DNA of 64,000 nt from Opitutia bacterium (lineage in GTDB: Bacteria > Verrucomicrobiota > Verrucomicrobiia > Opitutales > Opitutaceae): NCBI GenBank assembly GCA_016187925.1, contig JACPIS010000004.1:59155-123154 (forward strand), read 5' to 3'. A model generated the notes under the pieces. That model did not search any database. It was not told the DNA's origin and was given only the letters and a program-made list of their open reading frames with translations. Positions 28,466 to 36,530 of this stretch are shown piece after piece (positions within the stretch are counted from its first letter, which is position 1; the number at the start of each line of letters is the position of its first letter). Both the position numbers and the translations under genes were made by a program.

Positions 28466-31092
28466 GCGCCTACTTCCGAAGTGGCTGGGCGTTTTTCATT
28501 CCTTACCTCGCCGCGTATCTCCTCTACGCTTGGCTCAAGTGGCCGGTGAACCCCGCCACCGGCGGGGAGGGAATAGTGAAAGAGATAAGTGAAGGAGTCG
28601 GAGCCCTACCGCCAACCGTCTCACCGTCAACCGTTCTGCCGTCCACCGGCATCTCCTCCCTTCTCCCTCATTCCCTCATCCCTCCTCTCCTCCACGTCTA
28701 CTGGGCACTGCATGCCATTCACGTTGGGCTGGCCGCAATGGCCCTGCGAGTCTGGTGGTGTGCACACAACCCCGCGAGTCGCGGTCCCTCAACTCTCAGC
28801 TCTCAACTCTCAACACTTTGGCCTCTGGTTCCCTGGCTCCTCCTCGCCCTCGTTTTCTACATTCCGGGCATTTACCTCGAATGGCCGTCCGATCCGTGGG
28901 AACATCTCCGGCGGATCAATGAGTGGCATGTATTGGATACGGTCACGGCGCACTCTGCGTGGAAGAAATCCAGTTACTTCCTCCCGTACAGTCTCACCGG
29001 ACACACCTTCGGCCTGTCGCAGCTCACCTGGCTGAATTATTACTACACGGGAATCTGCCTGCTGCTCAGCTGGCAGTATTATCGGCTGGCCCGGGCCGTC
29101 GGACTCGGCGAACGCGCCTCGTTCGTGTTCGTGCTCCTGAACGTGGTCACCTTCGGCAACAATATTTTCTCCTTCTATCGCTACTACGGGCTCTCCAGCA
29201 GCATCCTCGCGCAGATCGGGGCGGTCGCGCTGACGCGAATAGCGCTGGAGGCGCTCCGCCCTCCGGTCATCGGTTACCAGTTACCAATTACCGGTCACCG
29301 GTCACCGTCCACCGCCTACCCACTACTCGCTGCTCGCTACTCGCTACTGCAATCAGTGATTGCTGGGTTGATCCTGCTTCCATTGATCGCCTTCAACCAC
29401 ATCCAAGGCCTCGGTATTGCCGGGCTTGGAGTCTTGGCGGTTGTTGTCTGGCGATTGATTGAATGGAGACGAACGATGATCTTCTGGCTGCTCTGTGCGG
29501 CAGTGATCCTGAGCATCGCCACTGTGCTGTGGTATCCGCGCCATCCGGCAATCGATGACGTCTATCGCGCCCGGGGCTGGCTGAACACTTGGTACGGATT
29601 CAACTTCCACTCCCAGGGTTCCCCGTCCCAGGACCGTGCGCTCCATATCTTGGGCTTCGTTGGCTTGCTCAATCTCGCGGCCGGCCTGTGGCTGGTGATC
29701 CGGCGAAACCACCTCGCCGGCTGGATGGCGCTTATGCCGTTGCTGGCACTCTCTCTTCCGTGTTTCGCGCTTCCTTTTTCTCACATCTTGACTGTGTACG
29801 GCTCGTCGCCCGACATCATCCTTACCTTTCATCGGCTGCTCTTTGCCGTGTCGGGCAGCCCCGCCTTGGTGGTCCTCCTCGCGTCGGCACTGACTCCGAC
29901 CGACCCGGCTGCTGCCCCGCGCACCAATCACGCGTCCCGGTGGCCCGGAGTTCGTCTTCCCGCCCGGGCCGCCTGTGCGCTGCTGTTGCTGGCGCTGGCC
30001 TCCCTCGCCGCACTTTCCCCCGCCAAATCCACCTACAATCGGTTTTGGTGCGGCCTTCAGGTTACACCGGGTGATTTGAGCCTGCGTCATTTGGTTGCCG
30101 TCTGGAACCAACAAAATGTCGACCTCGCCTCGGCCGACAATGCCTTGGTCGTCACCTCGCCCTTGGGAACGCAGGTCCGCGACACGCTCGCCGGTACTCC
30201 ACGCCTGGTTCCGCTCCGGCAGTCCCTCGCTCCCCCGGCCTTTCTTGCCCAGGAATTCCAGTTCGCGGTCCGGGCAGCTGCGTCCGCTGCCACCCTCTGC
30301 CGAGGGCGCGTCGAGCCGTCGACTTCACCAGATTGGACGATCTTCAGTGAAATCGGTTCGGCGCGGTCTGAAACTCGCCTCGTCGCGAACTTGACTGGTT
30401 CTCCCACACCGTGGATCCGCTTGGGAGGCCAACCGCCCCAACAGATGTTTAACCGCGGCGCGCGGCTGGTCGGCAATTTGCCCGGACAGGCCTCCGACGC
30501 GTTCAGTCCGGAGTTGATCCGGGTCGACCACAACAAGCACTACCGGGTATCGGCCGCACTCCGGCAAACCGGCAACCCGAAAGCCGTCTCCTATCTCGCG
30601 GTGGCTTGGTACGATGAAAACGCCGAGCTGCTTCGCTCCAACCGACCGGTACCTAAGGGAGCCGGCGAGCCTCTCGGATGGGTCAACGGAAATTACAGCT
30701 ACTTTGGGCCAGCAGGATGTTCGACCGCTGAAAACTGGACAACCTACGAGATTTCGTTCGGGCGGGGCGAACGTGCCGCCATACCCGACAATGCCGTCTT
30801 CTTACGAGTGGGCGCACTGCTTAACCACGACGGCGCCCCGAGTGCCAGAATCCTGCTCTCCGAAGTCCGCCTGGCCGAAAAGTTGGGGTATGCCCGGGCC
30901 TTGGTTGTGCTACCGGATTACAGGCACTTGTTCAGTCCGTCGTCAGCAAGCGCGCAGCTATCCGGCCATTGGTCCGACCAACGTGTCGTACTTGACCATG
31001 CCGGCATAAACGAACTCCGCGGGCAACTGCTGGACGGCGGTCGCAGAGTTTCCAGTTCACGCCAGACGAATCCTCAAACTGAACCACCGTAG
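28417..31092 (+). CDS. Large polytopic membrane protein, GT-C-like
   Basis: 891 residues if GTG 28417 is used; no ATG is available and the start lies inside a heptamer array, so the true start is uncertain. N-terminal ~550 residues form about 10-12 membrane helices with an acidic loop (YLEWPSDPWEHLRRIN) reminiscent of GT-C glycosyltransferases or unknown polysaccharide membrane proteins. The C-terminal ~300 residues are soluble and beta-rich (YRVSAALRQTGNPKAVSYLA), like a carbohydrate-binding jelly roll. Three loops (residues ~65-92, ~124-133, ~286-311) are translated heptamer arrays kept in frame. Function unknown; likely polysaccharide-related by context. Confidence 0.75.
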   Translation: MPSSNHRPLSTVNRALRAYFRSGWAFFIPYLAAYLLYAWLKWPVNPATGGEGIVKEISEGVGALPPTVSPSTVLPSTGISSLLPHSLIPPLLHVYWALHAIHVGLAAMALRVWWCAHNPASRGPSTLSSQLSTLWPLVPWLLLALVFYIPGIYLEWPSDPWEHLRRINEWHVLDTVTAHSAWKKSSYFLPYSLTGHTFGLSQLTWLNYYYTGICLLLSWQYYRLARAVGLGERASFVFVLLNVVTFGNNIFSFYRYYGLSSSILAQIGAVALTRIALEALRPPVIGYQLPITGHRSPSTAYPLLAARYSLLQSVIAGLILLPLIAFNHIQGLGIAGLGVLAVVVWRLIEWRRTMIFWLLCAAVILSIATVLWYPRHPAIDDVYRARGWLNTWYGFNFHSQGSPSQDRALHILGFVGLLNLAAGLWLVIRRNHLAGWMALMPLLALSLPCFALPFSHILTVYGSSPDIILTFHRLLFAVSGSPALVVLLASALTPTDPAAAPRTNHASRWPGVRLPARAACALLLLALASLAALSPAKSTYNRFWCGLQVTPGDLSLRHLVAVWNQQNVDLASADNALVVTSPLGTQVRDTLAGTPRLVPLRQSLAPPAFLAQEFQFAVRAAASAATLCRGRVEPSTSPDWTIFSEIGSARSETRLVANLTGSPTPWIRLGGQPPQQMFNRGARLVGNLPGQASDAFSPELIRVDHNKHYRVSAALRQTGNPKAVSYLAVAWYDENAELLRSNRPVPKGAGEPLGWVNGNYSYFGPAGCSTAENWTTYEISFGRGERAAIPDNAVFLRVGALLNHDGAPSARILLSEVRLAEKLGYARALVVLPDYRHLFSPSSASAQLSGHWSDQRVVLDHAGINELRGQLLDGGRRVSSSRQTNPQTEPP
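28610..28692. repeat. Heptamer array 6, inside a coding loop
   Basis: CGCCAAC, CGTCTCA, CCGTCAA, CCGTTCT then a pyrimidine-rich stretch of CCCTCAT/CCCTCCT words. It encodes a Pro/Ser/Leu-rich loop at about residues 65-92 of the large membrane protein. Periodicity slips once or twice. Confidence 0.75.
28788..28815. repeat. Heptamer array 7, inside a coding loop
   Basis: Four 7-base words CTCAACT, CTCAGCT, CTCAACT, CTCAACA encoding STLSSQLST at about residues 124-133 of the large membrane protein. Confidence 0.88.
29272..29348. repeat. Heptamer array 8, inside a coding loop
   Basis: Eleven unbroken 7-base words: GGTTACC, AGTTACC, AATTACC, GGTCACC, GGTCACC, GTCCACC, GCCTACC, CACTACT, CGCTGCT, CGCTACT, CGCTACT. 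They encode a hydrophilic loop (about residues 286-311) between membrane helices. The family changes gradually from GGTTACC to CGCTACT. Confidence 0.93.
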
Positions 31093-31187
31093 CATACCAC
31101 GTCAGCTCCCTTGGACGGGGTTTGGTATCTCCGCCGCCCGGCGTTTCGCTTTTCAATGGCCCCGCGAAGGTCCCGCCTGATCGTGGC

Positions 31188-32414
31188 TCAGGCGCGGCGC
31201 ACCACCTGCGTGGCGATGTACTCGCCGATCGCTAGGCTCGCCGTTGCCCCCGGGCTTGGGGCATTCAAGACATGAAGGGCTCGGGGCCCTTGGACAAAGT
31301 GGAAGTCCTGCAGCAACGTCCCGTCAGGCAGCAGGGCTTGGGCGCGAACGCCTGCGCCGCCCGCGACGAGGTCGGATGACCGGATCTCCGGCACCAGCTT
31401 CTGCAGCGCCGCGCAAAAACGCTGACGGCTGAGGGATCGCACGACCTCGCCCCAGCTCATGGCGGCATGACGGCGTAGAAACCGCCACAATCCCGCGTAG
31501 CCCAGTGCATTGGCGAGGTCGGGCACGTTCACCCGCCCCCATGAATAGCCCTCTCGCGCCAGCGCCAGCACCGCATTCGGTCCGGCTTCCGCGCCTCCGC
31601 CGATCAGGCGGGTGAAGTGGACGCCGAGGAACGGGAAGGTAGGATCCGGCACCGGGTAAATGAGATTCCGCACCAGCTTCGCCGCTTCAGGCCGCAACTG
31701 ATAGTACTCGCCCCGAAACGGGATGATGCGTGCCACATCGCGCTCGCCGGCGAGGAGGGCCACGCGATCACAGTGCAATCCGGCGCAATTCACCAAGAAG
31801 TCGACGGACCAGTCGCCCGCCGTGGTCGAGACGAACCACTGCACTCCGGTTCTCCGAAGTCGTTCCACCCGGGCGGAGGTGACGACTTGCCCGCCCGCGT
31901 TTTCGAACTCACGCTGCAGGGCCGCGCAGACCGAAGCATAATCGACGATCCCCTCCTCGGGTACATGGACCGCCGCCATTCCCGCCGCATGGGGTTCGAT
32001 TTCATGCAGCTCTTCACGGCCGAGCCAGCGCAGCCCGCGCAGGCCGTTCTGGTTGCCCCGATCGAGCAAGGTGCGCAGGCGTTCGATTTCGGCTTGGTCC
32101 GTGGCGACGACCACCTTGCCGCAAATCTCGTGGCGGATGTGGTGGTGCTGGCAAAACTCCACCATCCGGCGAAGGCCGGTCACGGCCAGGCGCGCTTTCA
32201 ATGATCCGGGTTTATAGTACAGGCCGGCGTGCAACACGCCGCTGTTGCGCGTGCTTTGGTGCCGGCCGACCCCAGCCTCCTTTTCCCAAAGCGTGACGTT
32301 GGAATCGGGGAATAGCTGGCGCAGATGGAGCGCCGTCGCCAACCCCACGAGACCGCCGCCCACAACGCCGATCGCAGCAAACGGACGGTTGGACAAGGGC
32401 GCGGGAGTATTCAC
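31188..32414 (-). CDS. lhgO: L-2-hydroxyglutarate oxidase
   Basis: 408 residues, FAD-dependent DAO-fold oxidase. GVVGGGLVGLATALHL is the dinucleotide-binding motif; QSTRNSGVLHAGLYYKPGSLKA is the LhgO/L2HGDH signature, and FRGEYYQL with a final NAPSPGATASLAIGEYI complete the family pattern. It oxidises L-2-hydroxyglutarate to 2-oxoglutarate, feeding electrons to the membrane quinone pool. Placed as the last gene of the polysaccharide operon, 31 bases after the epimerase gene, which is unusual. A seven-pair hairpin (31174-31180 with 31188-31194) overlaps its stop and may end transcription. Confidence 0.95.
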   Translation of the reverse strand: MNTPAPLSNRPFAAIGVVGGGLVGLATALHLRQLFPDSNVTLWEKEAGVGRHQSTRNSGVLHAGLYYKPGSLKARLAVTGLRRMVEFCQHHHIRHEICGKVVVATDQAEIERLRTLLDRGNQNGLRGLRWLGREELHEIEPHAAGMAAVHVPEEGIVDYASVCAALQREFENAGGQVVTSARVERLRRTGVQWFVSTTAGDWSVDFLVNCAGLHCDRVALLAGERDVARIIPFRGEYYQLRPEAAKLVRNLIYPVPDPTFPFLGVHFTRLIGGGAEAGPNAVLALAREGYSWGRVNVPDLANALGYAGLWRFLRRHAAMSWGEVVRSLSRQRFCAALQKLVPEIRSSDLVAGGAGVRAQALLPDGTLLQDFHFVQGPRALHVLNAPSPGATASLAIGEYIATQVVRRA

Positions 32415-32445
32415 CCGATGTGGTGCGCGAACAGCATGGACGGCC

Positions 32446-34035
32446 TCAGGCGCCCGCAGTCTTCTCCGGCACTTCCTCGGTGATCATCCGTTCAATGTTG
32501 CCCGCGCCGTCGTTAATGTTGAGCGAGCCAACTACGCCGTTGCTATTCAGGAAGAGAACGTTGCTGTATTGGGGGTCGCGGTACGACTTGATGCGCCCGC
32601 TGCGAATTGCGTCGGAAACCTGGATGATGCCCTGCTCGAGGCGCCACATCGGCTGGAAGCGAAGGTCGCGTGCGGCCTTGTCGAAGCGCACTTTGTAGTT
32701 ACGCCGGTCGCCGTCGAACGGGATCTCCTTGATGACCGCAGTAGGGACCACTTGGTGAATGAGTTCGGCCGCGCGGCCGATCGTGTAATTCTCGGCGTTT
32801 CCACCCACGTTGAATATCTGGGCCGACGCGAGGTGTAGGGGCGCATGCAGCGCGTGCACGACACTCAGTGCCGCATCGTCCACGTGGACGAACGGCCGCC
32901 ATTGGTCGCCACCAGAGACCGTGATCTCCCCGTCGAAATGCGCCTTGGCGGTCAGCAGGTTGATCACCAGATCGAAGCGCGTGCGCCCCGAAAGCCCGTA
33001 GATGGTGGAAAAACGCAGTATGACGGGATGAAATTGCTCATCGGCCATCTTCAGCAGCACGCGTTCGCAGGCGATCTTGGTTTTGGCGTAAAGTGAGACG
33101 GGATTCAGCTGGGAATGCTCGTCGAGCAGTTCGTTGCTTGCGCCGTAGACCGAGCAGGTGCTGGCGAAGATGAACCGTTGGATGCCGAGCCCTTTCGCGA
33201 CTTCCGCGACCATCCGCGTCGCCATCAGATTAATGTCGATCGTGAGCTGCTCGTTGAGGGCGCAAGCCGGATCGCCAACGATGGCCCCGAGGTGCACGAC
33301 GCTGTCGACGTCCTGCATCGCCCGCACGACGGCGTCAACCTGGCGGAAATCGGCCCGCACGATTTCCACGCGGGGATGCTGGAGGTAGTCTGCGATCGCC
33401 TCCTCGCCATAGATCATGCGGTCGAATACGCGTACGTAGTAGCCTTCGACCAACAACTTGGGGATCAGCGCCGACCCGATATAGCCGGCCCCGCCCACGA
33501 CCAGCACGCGTTGCAGGCTCCGTGGCCGTTCGGTCCGGGCAAGCAAGCGCCTTTCGCCCCGGGTCAATTCACGCCAGATGCGTGTGCCGATCCGCATCAG
33601 CACGAGCGCGGAAGCGGCAAACGCCGTGGCGAGGAGCAGCACGCCGCGACTGAAATCGCGATTGTCGCGCAGCAACAATACGATCAAGGCGGCGATTAGG
33701 GACGCCACCGCGACTCCTTTCAAAACGGTTAGGACCTTGTAGCGGCTCTCGTATGAGCGGCCAAAAGTGTAGAATCCGAAAGCGGAGAAGGTCACGATAC
33801 TCACCGGGACGAGGATTAGCGTCGTCCATATGAAGGAGCCGACGGACACTTCCGTCGCGAGTTCCGGCGAATGTCCTTCAACCGCGATCATCCAAACGAG
33901 CCGCAGCAGCACAGCGAGAGCTACTGCTCCAACGAGAACGCAAGCGTCGGCGATTACCCGGAAGTACCCCGCGGGCGTGCTGGGCAGCAGGCGCTGCCGG
34001 ATCGAGGCGGGACTGGTTTGAGCAGGAGTGGCCAT
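32446..34035 (-). CDS. Membrane-anchored NDP-sugar epimerase/dehydratase
   Basis: 529 residues. Residues ~20-150 carry four membrane helices like the N-terminus of CapD/PglF or of UndP-sugar transferases. Residues ~165-500 are an extended SDR: VLVVGGAGYIGSALI (NAD site), STCSVYG and the catalytic YAKTK. This SDR is not the CapD type (which begins GAGGSIGSE), so the protein is a chimera of a CapD-like anchor and an epimerase-type SDR. It probably acts on a nucleotide-sugar at the inner membrane. ATG 34035 is five bases from the upstream aminotransferase stop. Confidence 0.88.
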   Translation of the reverse strand: MATPAQTSPASIRQRLLPSTPAGYFRVIADACVLVGAVALAVLLRLVWMIAVEGHSPELATEVSVGSFIWTTLILVPVSIVTFSAFGFYTFGRSYESRYKVLTVLKGVAVASLIAALIVLLLRDNRDFSRGVLLLATAFAASALVLMRIGTRIWRELTRGERRLLARTERPRSLQRVLVVGGAGYIGSALIPKLLVEGYYVRVFDRMIYGEEAIADYLQHPRVEIVRADFRQVDAVVRAMQDVDSVVHLGAIVGDPACALNEQLTIDINLMATRMVAEVAKGLGIQRFIFASTCSVYGASNELLDEHSQLNPVSLYAKTKIACERVLLKMADEQFHPVILRFSTIYGLSGRTRFDLVINLLTAKAHFDGEITVSGGDQWRPFVHVDDAALSVVHALHAPLHLASAQIFNVGGNAENYTIGRAAELIHQVVPTAVIKEIPFDGDRRNYKVRFDKAARDLRFQPMWRLEQGIIQVSDAIRSGRIKSYRDPQYSNVLFLNSNGVVGSLNINDGAGNIERMITEEVPEKTAGA

Positions 34036-34039
34036 AAAA

Positions 34040-35245
34040 TCAACGGACGAGGACTTCCAACAGTCTCCGCACCGCACCGGCGATTTCCGCGCAATCCGCG
34101 GGCGTCAGGGTGGGATGCGTGAGGAAACACAGTGAATCGAGCGACATAGCGCTGGCCGCCGGCAGACGGTGGGCCGGGCGCAGCTTCTCAAACGCCTTCT
34201 CCTGGTAGATTTCACAGCAACTACCGGAGAAACATGGGTAGCCCGCCGCGGCCACCGTGTTCATGATCCGGTCGCGCGTCCAATCCCGGGGCAACCGGTT
34301 CCGTTGCAGTTGCGCGTAATATCGGTAATACGCGGGGCGGATTCCAGCCGGCGGCTGTGAAAGCGTCACCGCCGGGACCCCGGTGAGAACCTGCGCGTAT
34401 GCCTGGGCGTTCTCGGTCCGCCGCGCCAGCCAGTCGGGCAGGCATTTCAACGCATCGCGACCAATCGCGGCCTGCATTTCCGTCATGCGGCCATTCGTAC
34501 CCAGTCCCTCGTGCAGCCAACGGAAGCCCGGCGGATGCTGTCGGTTAAAGACTGCATCGTACGATTTTCCATGGTCTTTGAGTGACCAGATCCGGTTCCA
34601 GAGTTCGTTGTCGTTCGTCGCAATGAGCCCCCCCTCGCCGCCAGTGGTAATGATCTTGTCCTGGCAGAAGGACAGCGCCGCCGCGTGGCCGATCGCGCCG
34701 GTTTTGCGCCCGTGATACTCAGCGCCGTGCGACTGCGCGCAATCCTCGATGATCTTGAGGTTCTTTTCCGCGGCCAGGGCCATGATCGGGTCCATGTCGC
34801 ACGGCCATCCGGCGAGGTGCACCACGATCACCGCCTTGGCCCTCGGGGTGACGACCGCGCGGATCGTGTCGGCTGTCACATTGCCCGACACCGGGTCAAT
34901 GTCGGCAAAGACCGGCCTGGCGCCATTCCACATCACGGAAGTGGCGGTTGCCACGAACGTGCGGGGGGGCACGACGACCTCGTCGCCGGGGCCGATTCCC
35001 ATTGCGCGGACGATCAGCTCGAGCGCAATGGTTCCGTTGAAAACCGCGACCGCATGCTTCACACCGAGATGTGCCGCGTATTCCTTCTCAAATTCTTTGA
35101 CAACGCTTCCCGTCCAGTAATTGACCTTACCGGACTTGAGAACCGACCCGACTGCGTCGATTTGGGCGGCCGTAAAGACCGGCCAGCCGGGAAACGTCCG
35201 ATTCGCCGGTGGAACAGTGGATTGCGACGTCGCGATGGCGGTCAT
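34040..35245 (-). CDS. DegT/DnrJ/EryC1-type sugar aminotransferase
   Basis: 401 residues, PLP-dependent. Seen: NGTIALELIVRAMGIGPGDEVVVP, IIEDCAQSHGA, and the region SFCQDKIITTGGEGG that carries the PLP lysine (the usual form is SF-x-x-x-K). It transfers an amino group to a keto sugar nucleotide. With the adjacent PglC- and PglD-like genes it may act like PglE in bacillosamine-type synthesis. A TTG upstream (35266) gives seven more residues, but ATG 35245 is preferred. Confidence 0.92.
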   Translation of the reverse strand: MTAIATSQSTVPPANRTFPGWPVFTAAQIDAVGSVLKSGKVNYWTGSVVKEFEKEYAAHLGVKHAVAVFNGTIALELIVRAMGIGPGDEVVVPPRTFVATATSVMWNGARPVFADIDPVSGNVTADTIRAVVTPRAKAVIVVHLAGWPCDMDPIMALAAEKNLKIIEDCAQSHGAEYHGRKTGAIGHAAALSFCQDKIITTGGEGGLIATNDNELWNRIWSLKDHGKSYDAVFNRQHPPGFRWLHEGLGTNGRMTEMQAAIGRDALKCLPDWLARRTENAQAYAQVLTGVPAVTLSQPPAGIRPAYYRYYAQLQRNRLPRDWTRDRIMNTVAAAGYPCFSGSCCEIYQEKAFEKLRPAHRLPAASAMSLDSLCFLTHPTLTPADCAEIAGAVRRLLEVLVR

Positions 35246-35290
35246 TTGTGTAAAGCTGGCATACAAGATGAATCCCGTTCGACATCAAGA

Positions 35291-35899
35291 CTACTTTCGT
35301 TCGGACTCGTTGCCGAGGAACTCCGGCATCGTCGCTTCCCCTGGGGCGCTGATCCCGCGCCGCAGCAGGACTTGGATCGCGGTCCTTCCCAGGATTTGCA
35401 GGTCGAGCCAGAAACTGCGTTCATCCACGTAGCGCACGTCCCAGGCGAATTTGTCCTCCCAACTGAGCGCGTTCCGCCCGTTGACCTGCGCAAGGCCGGT
35501 CAGCCCCGGTGGCACTTCGTGGCGGCGCCTTTGCTCGACCGAGTAGCGTGTCAGGTAGTGCGCGAAGAGCGGGCGCGGTCCGACCAAACTCATCTCGCCT
35601 CGCAACACGTTGAAAAGTTCCGGCAATTCATCCAGCGAACTCGATCGCAACCACTTCCCGAAAGATGTCAGTCTTTCCGCGTCGGACAGCAGCCGGCCGG
35701 ACGCATCGCGGGCATCCCGCATGGTTCGGAACTTGACGATGACAAACGGCTTCTCGCCTCGGCCCGTTCGCTCCTGCCGGAAGAAGACCGGCGATCCGAG
35801 GTCCCAGCGCACGAATAACCCGACCACGCCGAGCACCGGCAGCCAAAACGGCGCCAGCAGGATGAGGACCAGCAGGTCGAAGCAGCGTTTCGCCGCCAT
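35291..35899 (-). CDS. Undecaprenyl-phosphate sugar phosphotransferase (PglC/WcaJ-C type)
   Basis: 202 residues: one N-terminal membrane helix then the transferase core with VIVKFRTMRDARD, SLDELPELFNVLRGEMSLVGPRP and PGLTGLAQVNGRN. The Asp-Glu pair in SSLDELPEL and Arg in KFRTM are the catalytic set of polyprenyl-phosphate sugar-1-phosphate transferases. Short PglC-like monofunctional form. It initiates repeat-unit assembly on undecaprenyl phosphate. Confidence 0.95.
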   Translation of the reverse strand: MAAKRCFDLLVLILLAPFWLPVLGVVGLFVRWDLGSPVFFRQERTGRGEKPFVIVKFRTMRDARDASGRLLSDAERLTSFGKWLRSSSLDELPELFNVLRGEMSLVGPRPLFAHYLTRYSVEQRRRHEVPPGLTGLAQVNGRNALSWEDKFAWDVRYVDERSFWLDLQILGRTAIQVLLRRGISAPGEATMPEFLGNESERK

Positions 35900-35901
35900 G
35901 T

Positions 35902-36525
35902 TCACATGGCCCGCGCGCGCGCCGGCACCCCGATCACCTTCGCGCCTGCCGGCACATCCCGATTCACCACCGCGCCGGCGCCCACGACCGCGCCGGCGCC
36001 GACCTTCACGCGCGGCAGCACAGTTGCATGACTTCCCATGAAGACGACATCGCCCAAGTCGGCGCCGCCCGTGACATCGCAGTGCGCCGAGATTTGCGCC
36101 CATCGCCCGACCACGGCGTCGTGGTCGATGCTGCTATGGTAGTACACCGCCGCTCCCTCGCCCAGGCGCGCATCGGCCGAGATCACCACGTAAGGACAGA
36201 TGAGTGCGCCCTCGTCGAGCGTCGCCCCTTCGGCCACGATGGCAGTCGGATGGACCAGCGTCGCAAATCGCCCGCCCCGTTCCTTGATGGTCAGCGACAG
36301 GGTGCGGCGGAGACTGGCGTTGCCGACGGCGCACAGGAATGCGTCGCCCGGCTGCGGTTCGTAAGCCTTCACCGTCGCAATCACGGGCGCGCGCAACCGC
36401 TTGTCCTGAGCCGCGAGTGGATTGTCGTCCAGGAATCCATACTCGCGGCAATCGAAGGTCGCACGCGCCCAGGCGAGGACTTCGCGTCCGAAACCGCCAG
36501 CACCGAGAATGAGTATTCGTTTCAT
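35902..36525 (-). CDS. NeuD/PglD-family sugar O/N-acyltransferase
   Basis: 207 residues. N-terminal Rossmann-like GAGGFGREVLAWARA binds the nucleotide sugar; the C-terminal part is a left-handed beta helix with hexapeptide repeats (GATLDEGALICPYVVISADARLG, VGAGAVVGAGAVVNRDVPAG). Typical of PglD/NeuD. It acetylates the amino group made by the neighbouring aminotransferase. Ends three bases before the transferase start. Confidence 0.93.
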   Translation of the reverse strand: MKRILILGAGGFGREVLAWARATFDCREYGFLDDNPLAAQDKRLRAPVIATVKAYEPQPGDAFLCAVGNASLRRTLSLTIKERGGRFATLVHPTAIVAEGATLDEGALICPYVVISADARLGEGAAVYYHSSIDHDAVVGRWAQISAHCDVTGGADLGDVVFMGSHATVLPRVKVGAGAVVGAGAVVNRDVPAGAKVIGVPARARAM

Positions 36526-36530
36526 AACAG

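Noticed and set aside
31174..31194. Strong intrinsic terminator between convergent genes at 31.1 kb
   Set aside because: The seven-pair hairpin overlaps the lhgO stop and lacks a T-run on either strand, so it is mentioned only within the gene entry.
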